From: Bacteroidota bacterium
GTDB lineage: Bacteria; Bacteroidota; Bacteroidia; JABEUT01
DNA: 48,883 nt
Direction: 5' to 3'
Assembly: GCA_013289165.1 (NCBI GenBank)
Contig: JABDAL010000012.1
Coordinates: 1 to 48,883, forward strand
The translations under genes were made by a program, and so were the position numbers. Below are positions 38,011-45,392 of this stretch, in pieces. The notes below the pieces were generated by a model, which was not told the DNA's origin, did not search any database, and saw only the letters and a list, made by a program, of their open reading frames with translations. Position 1 is the stretch's first letter. The number at the start of each line of letters is the position of its first letter.

Positions 38011-38901
38011 ATGAAAATTACATTAACAGGTTCCCTCGGGAACATAAGTAAACCCCTCGCAGAAATACTGATACGTGCCGGGCATGACGTTACTATTATC
38101 ACGAGTGATGCCGGCAAGAAAACCGCAATTGAGGCGTTGGGTGCAAGAGCGGCCATAGGTTCTCTTACAGACATACCCTTTCTTACTAATTCATTTAAGG
38201 GGACTGATATTGTTTATACTATGGTACCATACAATTTTGGGGCTACCGATTACAGGAAATATGTCTCTGGAATTGGCGGCAATTATGCAGCAGCAATCAA
38301 AGCATCTAAGGTTAAACGAGTAGTGAACCTAAGCAGCATCGGTGCCCATCTTGAAAATGGTACCGGCCCAATTGCAGGACTGCATGATGTAGAGCAAATT
38401 CTAAATCAACTGGATGTTGCAGTGAAACATCTTCGCGCTGCAATGTTCTATATCAATTTTTTCTTTGACATTCCATTGATAAAGGGGCAGAATATCATGG
38501 GTAATAATTACGGTAAAGAAGCAAGACTGGTAATGGTGCATCCCAGGGACATCGCAGAAGTGGCAGCTTATGAATTGCAACAATCCTTTACCGGCAAAAG
38601 TTATCGTTACGTGGCAAGTGAGGAACGGTCCGTATCAGGTATTGTAAAGATATTGGGCAGTGCTGTTGGAAAATCAGAATTGCCATGGGTGCAATTTACT
38701 AATGAACAAACTTTTGCCGGAATGACAGTGTCAGGTATTATGCCTCCTGCTATTGCAAACCTATACGTTGAATTAGGTGCGGCTGTGGATAACGGCATCT
38801 TGTGGGAAGACTATGACAGGAATAAACCTGAAATATTAGGCAAGACTAAATTGGCTGATTTTGCGAAAGAGGCGTTCGCTCCGCTTTATCATTCCCGATA
38901 A
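38011..38901 (+). CDS. NmrA/NAD(P)H-binding oxidoreductase-like protein
   Basis: 'MKITLTGSLGNISKPLAEILIRAGHDVTIIT...AAIGSLTDIPFLTNSFKGTDIVYTMVP' atypical SDR Rossmann pattern. Confidence 0.88.
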   Translation: MKITLTGSLGNISKPLAEILIRAGHDVTIITSDAGKKTAIEALGARAAIGSLTDIPFLTNSFKGTDIVYTMVPYNFGATDYRKYVSGIGGNYAAAIKASKVKRVVNLSSIGAHLENGTGPIAGLHDVEQILNQLDVAVKHLRAAMFYINFFFDIPLIKGQNIMGNNYGKEARLVMVHPRDIAEVAAYELQQSFTGKSYRYVASEERSVSGIVKILGSAVGKSELPWVQFTNEQTFAGMTVSGIMPPAIANLYVELGAAVDNGILWEDYDRNKPEILGKTKLADFAKEAFAPLYHSR

Positions 38902-38926
38902 TTTTAATCTCTCTAAATAATTTGAA

Positions 38927-39352
38927 ATGAAAAAAAATCATCCAGCATTTAATAAGAATGCCGAGCCATTTTATAGCATCATTATGGAAGGGCTGAAAGG
39001 TGAAGTAGACGGAAAGCATTTCTGGGATGCCGTAGCAGAAAATGCAATTTTTGAGTTTCTATATAACTTTCCAGGGTTCACCAATAAAATTGAAGGGCGC
39101 AAAGCATATATGGATTGGTTTGGAGGTTATACCAACATTCTTCATTCAGCCGATAATCTGCGTGTGTACAAATCAATACGCCCAAATAATGTTATCATCT
39201 TAGAATATGAGGTTCATGGTATAGTTCCCCATACCGGGAAAGCTTATGACAACCGCTTTTGTTCCATAATTACAATTGAAGACCGTAAGATAATTCATTG
39301 GCGTGATTACATGGATTCACTTGCAGTAATGCTTTCAAATAATCCTGATTAG
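38927..39352 (+). CDS. SnoaL-like/NTF2-fold protein
   Basis: 141 aa, 'KHFWDAVAENAIFEFLYNFPGFTNKIEGRKAYMDWFGGY...IITIEDRKIIHWRDYMDSLAV'. Confidence 0.82.
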   Translation: MKKNHPAFNKNAEPFYSIIMEGLKGEVDGKHFWDAVAENAIFEFLYNFPGFTNKIEGRKAYMDWFGGYTNILHSADNLRVYKSIRPNNVIILEYEVHGIVPHTGKAYDNRFCSIITIEDRKIIHWRDYMDSLAVMLSNNPD

Positions 39353-39408
39353 TTTTCCGCCTCTAAGTAACAAAAAAACAATAATCTTTGTGGTTTTAAA
39401 ATAGTCCA

Positions 39409-40414
39409 ATGAATATACCAATCAAATTAATTGTTATGAGCACTTTATTGATTAACTCGATTGCTAAAGCACAACAACCCTCTATGAAACCTCTTGATGC
39501 TGACCTGACTGAATACCAATATCCTTACCCGGTGCATTTTATCACACTGACTATTCAGGGTGAAGTTTTAAAAATGGCTTATATGGATGTGAAGCCCGTT
39601 AATCCAAATGGGCATGTAATAATGCTTTTGCATGGAAAAAATTTCAATGGTTTCTATTGGGGAGAAACTGCAAAGGTTTTATCTGATAGTGGCTACAGGG
39701 TTATTATTCCTGATCAGATTGGTTTTGGAAAGTCATCCAAGCCCGAACATATTCAGTACTCGTTTCAGTTGTTGAGTGAAAATACAAAAGCAATATTAGA
39801 TTCGCTGGGTATTAAAAAAGGTTTGCATGTTGGGGCATTCTATGGGTGGCATGGTTGCAACCCGGTTTACATTGATGTACCCCGAAATGGTAGAGAAATT
39901 CATTTTGGAAAACCCTATTGGTCTGGAAGACTGGAAAGTAAAAGTACCTTACCTGTCCGTTGATAAATGGTATCAAATAGAATTAAAAGAGGATTATAAT
40001 TCTTTTAAAAAATATGAACTTGAAAGTTATTTTCATGGTACGTGGAGAGCCGATTATGATAAATTGCTGGAAATTCCGGTAGGATGGACTCTAAGCAAAG
40101 ATTATCCCCGTATTGCATGGAATTCTGCTCTTACGTATGAAATGATTTTTACACAACCAGTGTGCTATGAATTTGAAAATATCAAGGCACCTACATTGTT
40201 AATCATTGGACAGTTAGACAGAACAGCAATGGGTAAGAATCTGGTGAGTGAAGAAGTAGCAAAAAAATCGGGCAATTACCCTGCATTAGGGAAATTGACT
40301 CATGAAAAGATAAAAGGATCAAAGCTTGTTGAACTTGACGGAATAGGCCATGTGCCACACATCGAAGCCTTTGACAGATTTATTCAGCCATTATTGGAGT
40401 TTCTGAAATCATAA
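39409..40414 (+). pseudogene. Alpha/beta hydrolase, split by a +1 nt frameshift
   Basis: N-terminal part 39409-39963 (signal peptide, 'MLLHGKNFNGFYWGETAKVLSDSGYRVIIPDQIGFGKSSKP') and 39827-40414 ('MLGHSMGGMVATRFTLMYPEMVEKFILENPIGL...GIGHVPHIEAFDRF'); frames join at attaaaaaaggtttgcatg (~39810-39828). Confidence 0.85.
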
Positions 40415-40467
40415 TTAGAAGAATCATTAATTTTGTGTCTTAAAGTAATTAGGTGGACCCCAGCCGA

Positions 40468-40500
40468 AAAAGCCCTGCAATTGCAGGGCTTTTCTTTTTG
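40468..40500 (+). terminator. Intrinsic terminator, likely bidirectional
   Basis: Perfect 26-nt palindrome AAAAGCCCTGCAATTGCAGGGCTTTT (40468-40493) followed by CTTTTTG. Confidence 0.85.
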
Positions 40501-40508
40501 TACTTTAA

Positions 40509-40533
40509 CCTACTATCTTTTTTAACTTCTCCA
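40509..40533. repeat. ~25-bp direct repeat, copy 2
   Basis: CCTACTATCTTTTTTAACTTCTCCA; 23/25 identical to 35859-35883. Confidence 0.75.
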
Positions 40534-40535
40534 GG

Positions 40536-40670
40536 TACGAGAGCAATAACCAATCTGAGGTTTCCTTGGTTTATCTCATGGAAATATTTTCGCACTCAAG
40601 TATTGCTACCACAAAACGTTATATAGGTATCACTGAGAAACAGATTGCGGATGTGTATATGAATTTGTAA
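40536..40670 (+). pseudogene. Tyrosine recombinase/phage integrase, C-terminal fragment
   Basis: YESNNQSEVSLVYLMEIFSHSSIATTKRYIGITEKQIADVYMNL*; contains the HSSxxTTxRY catalytic tail motif; no upstream catalytic domain. Confidence 0.72.
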
Positions 40671-40695
40671 TTTATTGAATAATCCTATGCTGTTC

Positions 40696-42093
40696 TTAAT
40701 TACTATTTAAGACTGATGCAATCCTACTTAGGAATGCCTGCTCATTTTTTATCAATTCTTTCATAGAATGTGCTTCTGAAACATAAATGCCATCAACGAT
40801 AAAATTGACCTCATTTTCATTGTTTCCGTAAATGGATTTTGAATGAGCCTTAACTACTTCATTAGGTCTTGATAATGGATAAATCAAACCACTTGCTATT
40901 AAATTATTGCGGTAATATCCCGAATAGGAATGTATTTGATGCAAATCAGACCTGTCCACATCGCCATTTTTCATCTCCATTTTTTTAAATTTGGCATCAA
41001 AAACAACGACCTTACCATTTGCTCTGTGCCTCATTACTATGTCAGGAAACATGCAACGATTATAAAATTGCTGTTGATAAATCCTTATTTCTTCCTGACC
41101 ATTAACAAGCCATTCTGGAAAGCCTCTGCTCAGCAATTTCTCAATATACAATTCATACAGTTCGGCTATATCAAAGAGGTAACCATTAGTTGCCAATCGT
41201 TCACTTTCATTATCTGGTATCAGACCTTTATCCAGTAAAATTATTTCAGCGTAGTCTAATACTTTTTTAAACCCACTGTACATTGGATTATTTATTGATT
41301 GGTGAACTTTTGCTTTCTGAATAGTTTCATAACTTACATAACGACCAGAATAATGCTGTTTAAGCAATTGATTCAACCCCAACAAACGGCTATGAATTTC
41401 CCTGCCGAAAAGTATTTCAAGTTTTCGCAAAGACAAATAGAGCACATCAACAATTTCCTGCACATACAATCGCTCCCTAAAATTGCTCGTTAGTTTTCCC
41501 TTAAACGGAATATCTCTTTTTAGATATTCATTAAAATCAATATTACCCCTTACTTTATGGCTTCTTTCCTGATGCTTTTTGTATTGTTGTGGCAATCCTA
41601 AAACAGCCGCCTTTTCAAGTGACTGAATAAACAAATAAGCAATGATGAATAAAAACTGGTTTTCGGTCTCGTCTCTTTTAGCTTTTATTTGTTCGTTATC
41701 AACATAAATATCATTTACAAAATTGAGCATACGCTTTAGAAACGCATCCCCGTATTTGGTGGTGATATTGATTTTACAGCCTTTATAAAACAAAACACCA
41801 GCATACAAACCTGTTTGAACGAAGTACTCTTTCTCCTTTTCGAGTATTTCGGTTGAATACAATTTTAAAATGAGCCGTTCTTCGTTTTCTTCAAAGCGTC
41901 TACGTTTGAAGTTGAATATTCGTATTTTTTTTAGTTGTTTAGCGCCAAGTTTAAGTTCATAAACCGATGAAAACAATTGTTGTAATTGCTTCTTATCTCC
42001 TGCCTTTTTTACCCCAAAAGATTCGGCCAAATCCGACTCCCGGATAGGTGCTTCTGCGTAAAAATTGTGATTGACAGGTATACTTATTCTCAT
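40696..42093 (-). CDS. mcrC: McrC-family restriction endonuclease subunit
   Basis: 465 aa; PD-(D/E)XK-type 'MFPDIVMRHRANGKVVVFDAKFKKME', adjacent to McrB. Confidence 0.88.
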   Translation of the reverse strand: MRISIPVNHNFYAEAPIRESDLAESFGVKKAGDKKQLQQLFSSVYELKLGAKQLKKIRIFNFKRRRFEENEERLILKLYSTEILEKEKEYFVQTGLYAGVLFYKGCKINITTKYGDAFLKRMLNFVNDIYVDNEQIKAKRDETENQFLFIIAYLFIQSLEKAAVLGLPQQYKKHQERSHKVRGNIDFNEYLKRDIPFKGKLTSNFRERLYVQEIVDVLYLSLRKLEILFGREIHSRLLGLNQLLKQHYSGRYVSYETIQKAKVHQSINNPMYSGFKKVLDYAEIILLDKGLIPDNESERLATNGYLFDIAELYELYIEKLLSRGFPEWLVNGQEEIRIYQQQFYNRCMFPDIVMRHRANGKVVVFDAKFKKMEMKNGDVDRSDLHQIHSYSGYYRNNLIASGLIYPLSRPNEVVKAHSKSIYGNNENEVNFIVDGIYVSEAHSMKELIKNEQAFLSRIASVLNSN

Positions 42094-42094
42094 T

Positions 42095-44212
42095 TTATTG
42101 CATAGGTCTCTTAAATCGGTTCAAAGCTTCATCCAATTTGCTGTCAAGTTTACTTTCAGCAAATACGGCCCTTAAATACTCTTTCAACGTTGGGCGTAGA
42201 TACAAGTTGAACAATGCTTCCAGATTATGTTGACTAATCTCTTTGCGTTTGGCAATGTCACTCATCTTCATGAAAAAGGAATGGCCAAACTCGTAAGATT
42301 TACCTAGCCCCAATTCGTTAGAAATGTAGTTGTTCAGTTTTTCACAAGCCTTTACATATTGCCCCATATTGGTAAACTCCTCTCGTTTTTTAAATCGGGT
42401 TTCTTCTTCTATCACATCATAATCACAATCTTTTCGAATCCATTTGAAACGTCTTCGGAGTGCCAAATCAAACGCATCAATACTTTTATCCACATCGTTC
42501 ATCATACCTATAAAAAACACATTATCGGGCACACCAAATTTTACTTCACCATTGTCAATGATATAGGCAAGGGTTTTGTGTTTTTCATCTTCTTTGATTA
42601 AATCTTCAATGAGTGTAGAATATTGAGTTCTAATCAAATTTTTGCTGCTTTTACTAACGTGGCGATAATCTTTTTCCAACATTGATAAAGTTTCTCCAAA
42701 TACTGTGGACAGATTGGCCCGGTTAATTTCATCTACAACAAAATAAAACTGCTTACCGGGATTGTTTTTTGCCTTGATACAGAAGTTCTTGAAAACTCCA
42801 TTTACCAATTCAAAGCGAATGTTTCCGTCTTTTGAAACACCTTTTGGTTTTATGCCCTCAATAAAATCTTCGTAGGTAAATGATGGGTGAAATTGCAATA
42901 TTTCGTAACGAGAACTATCACCCTGGCAGACAAAATCCAGGCTGTTTATAACCGAATATGTTTTGCCAGTACCTGGAGGACCGTACAAAATAACATTGGG
43001 GCTGCTTGCATCAGCTATGGTTCTTGCATTCACATAACTCCATAAAAAACGCGAAAGCAAAATAAGTTCGCCCTTATCTTGTTCGTTTACTTTTAAAAGC
43101 TTCTTGGCAACTAAACAAACGTGATGGTTTTTCGTAAAGATGCCCTCTGCATCACCATCAATGAAATCGTTGTACAATTCTTCGAGCCATTGTGTAGAGT
43201 AGATATAAAGAAAATCGGCTAAATTGTCTAAAACAGCAATTTTCATCAAAATCTGTTTAGCACTATATGTCGCCTCTTCCACCAGTTGTATTTTCACCAA
43301 AGGATCGGTTTCTGATACAATACTTCTCAATAAACCTTTGATGTTGTCTTTGAAATAGCTCTCTGCTTCTGACTTTGAGGCATTTTGATTGTTTTGTTTT
43401 AAGATGTAATACGTAGCATTATCATTATTCAACTTTACTTCAAAATTAAAAGCCGTTCCCGGTTTGGAAGAACCCAAAACGGTGCGAGTAGTTCGCTCCA
43501 GAAAGTTGCATAAGTACCCACCGGGCATAGTGGCTGTTTTACTGCCAAATATATTGGTATAATCATCCAAAGCCAGCGTGTCGTTAATAATTTTATCCTT
43601 GTATTGCACCCATTGCGTAAGGACGTTTTTAATTTCGCTGTCATTGAAGTTTTTATCTTCCTGTTTGGTTTCGCTTTTGAATTTTTCCCAAAGGACTTTG
43701 ATTTGGTTTTGTCTTTCGGTTGGAAGCTTTATATTATCCATAAGTTTCTTGTAATTAGCTAATTTATACCATTCAACAATAAAATCATTAGTTGCATTGC
43801 TACCATTGCAATAGGTTAATGTGCCCGGAGCCTGAATATGATTTGTACCATAATCACTCAAAATATGATTTAGAAGGATTTTCTCCTCATCACCATAAAA
43901 TCCCAGTACTTCAATTTCCCTTCGCAAAGGAAACCAGTCAAAATCATCATCTATATTCGACTCGACATAAGCTTTATCAATTACTTTTACCAATGCCACC
44001 GGGGTACTCCCATCTCTAACCATCACCACGTCTCTAATTTTCATATCGTCTCTGAACCACTTGGGATCATCGACGGGATTTCCATTTTTGTCATTCCACG
44101 ATTCATCCATGCCGATGACCCGCTTTTCAATCAAAATTGCTTTAATTGTATCAATATCTAACCGCTCATCCGGATGTAACTGTATATGCCAGTAATTTAG
44201 TTTCTGCTGCAT
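42095..44212 (-). CDS. mcrB: McrB-family AAA+ GTPase restriction subunit with a distinctive N-terminal domain
   Basis: Walker A GPPGTGKTYS, 'FHPSFTYEDFIEGIKP', 'FVVDEINRANLSTVFGETLSMLE', 'FFIGMMNDVDKSIDAFDLALRRRF'. ATG at 44212 (MQQKLNYWHIQLHPDERL). Confidence 0.9.
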   Translation of the reverse strand: MQQKLNYWHIQLHPDERLDIDTIKAILIEKRVIGMDESWNDKNGNPVDDPKWFRDDMKIRDVVMVRDGSTPVALVKVIDKAYVESNIDDDFDWFPLRREIEVLGFYGDEEKILLNHILSDYGTNHIQAPGTLTYCNGSNATNDFIVEWYKLANYKKLMDNIKLPTERQNQIKVLWEKFKSETKQEDKNFNDSEIKNVLTQWVQYKDKIINDTLALDDYTNIFGSKTATMPGGYLCNFLERTTRTVLGSSKPGTAFNFEVKLNNDNATYYILKQNNQNASKSEAESYFKDNIKGLLRSIVSETDPLVKIQLVEEATYSAKQILMKIAVLDNLADFLYIYSTQWLEELYNDFIDGDAEGIFTKNHHVCLVAKKLLKVNEQDKGELILLSRFLWSYVNARTIADASSPNVILYGPPGTGKTYSVINSLDFVCQGDSSRYEILQFHPSFTYEDFIEGIKPKGVSKDGNIRFELVNGVFKNFCIKAKNNPGKQFYFVVDEINRANLSTVFGETLSMLEKDYRHVSKSSKNLIRTQYSTLIEDLIKEDEKHKTLAYIIDNGEVKFGVPDNVFFIGMMNDVDKSIDAFDLALRRRFKWIRKDCDYDVIEEETRFKKREEFTNMGQYVKACEKLNNYISNELGLGKSYEFGHSFFMKMSDIAKRKEISQHNLEALFNLYLRPTLKEYLRAVFAESKLDSKLDEALNRFKRPMQ

Positions 44213-44352
44213 GTAGCGAAGATAGGAATAAAAACTTGATGAAGCTGGGGATAAGCAACTTCCATACTGACTATACGGCCATATCAACCACTATTACACA
44301 GAAATATATTAAAAAAAGCCGGTTGTTTTCAGATGTTTATTTAAGTCTGTTA

Positions 44353-44934
44353 TCAGATTAAAGGAGTAGTAAATCTTATGTGGTCGTCGTTTGTGGTAAA
44401 GAACCGTGTTCCCGTACCTGTTCCCTCATAAGGAAATGTAAGTTTATTCATTGTTGCGGAATATAAGTCTATTTTCTCCCGGACTTCATTCTTATAGTCC
44501 TTCCAAAAACGCATTACGAAACCAGAAATCAAATCCGCAATCTGAAGGTAGATATTTGATTGGGAGTCTTGGAAGTATAAATTATTTGCCTCGTTTATGC
44601 TGTATGTTTCATATTTCAATGAGATAATATCGCCTACTAACTCATCAGTATTAAGTTTTTTCATTCTTTCAAAAGCCGACCGATAAATAATGCCATTGTG
44701 TTCCTCCATATCATGAACTATATTGAATTGTCCTGATAGGAAATCGTTACTGTATTTTTGCGCTCTTGCAAGAATGCCTGTAAATGCACTGAAGCCAGTT
44801 AGGAAATGAATAGATTTATTATGAGGATTCTGGTCGGGCAACGGTAGGTAGTTTTTTAGCACACTCTCGCCCCCTTTTGATAGATCTGCTACTAAATCAG
44901 TCTTTGTGTGGATCACATGGTTTTTTAATTCCAC
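44353..44934 (-). CDS. DUF3800-like protein (N-terminal motif not seen, possibly truncated)
   Basis: 'FNIVHDMEEHN...LYFQDSQSNIYLQIADLISGFVMRF' resembles the DUF3800 C-terminal region. Confidence 0.5.
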   Translation of the reverse strand: MELKNHVIHTKTDLVADLSKGGESVLKNYLPLPDQNPHNKSIHFLTGFSAFTGILARAQKYSNDFLSGQFNIVHDMEEHNGIIYRSAFERMKKLNTDELVGDIISLKYETYSINEANNLYFQDSQSNIYLQIADLISGFVMRFWKDYKNEVREKIDLYSATMNKLTFPYEGTGTGTRFFTTNDDHIRFTTPLI

Positions 44935-45005
44935 GTCATTTTGTAATGTGAAATATTCAAATAATCAATAAAATACGTATAAGGTCACATTTCCACAAAA
45001 AGAAA

Positions 45006-45046
45006 CTGCCAAAACATTTTTAAGCTGCCAAAACACTGCCAAAACA
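45006..45046. repeat. Three copies of CTGCCAAAACA
   Basis: 45006-45016, 45025-45035 and 45036-45046, direct orientation. Confidence 0.85.
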
Positions 45047-45138
45047 AAAGTGAGCGGATGTGAGTAGGTGTGAATCCATGTTAGAAGCCCAGTATTTACA
45101 GGTGCAGCCGTGGCTTATTATGAAGCGATATGAACCCC

Positions 45139-45190
45139 AAAGTGAGGTCCCGGGCGGATTTGAACCACTGTACATGTTGAATCCGCACCT
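45139..45190 (-). other. tRNA-3'-end-like sequence (T-arm/acceptor-like), candidate attachment-site remnant
   Basis: Minus strand: GTACAGTGGTTCAAATCCGCCCGGGACCTCACTTT; GGTTCAAATCC T-loop-like core but no complete cloverleaf. Confidence 0.35.
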
Positions 45191-45269
45191 ATCCTTTTAA
45201 TGGTAGAGGAATCAATTGTACTGGGAAATTATGGAGGAGTGAGAATTTTATATCCAGCAACTTAACCCA

Positions 45270-45341
45270 CTATAATATATACTGGGAGTAAGAGAGCGAA
45301 AAAATGAAAATGAAAAATGAAAACAGGAATAACTTCTTCAT
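45270..45341 (-). pseudogene. Orphan signal peptide: 5' relic of a third GloVer paralog
   Basis: MKKLFLFSFFIFIFSLSYSQYIL* aligns with MKKLSLFLFFIFSFSFSYSQYILYGV of the 45393-46850 gene; upstream DNA is also similar. Confidence 0.8.
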
Positions 45342-45392
45342 TTAAGAGCAGTTTCGATGTGTAAATATAGTAATAAAAAAGAGGCGGAAAAC

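Noticed and set aside
39810-39828. Programmed ribosomal frameshifting in the alpha/beta hydrolase
   Set aside because: The required shift is +1, and ATT AAA AAA GGT does not fit a standard -1 slippery heptamer or known +1 site; an indel is simpler.
44146-44361. 71-aa plus-strand ORF between McrB and the DUF3800-like gene
   Set aside because: Largely antisense to the mcrB 5' end, no start context or domain; not supported as a gene.
45139-45190. Intact tRNA gene on the minus strand
   Set aside because: Only a T-arm/acceptor-like 3' part is visible; the T-stem has a mismatch and no D-arm, anticodon arm or paired 5' acceptor could be found.
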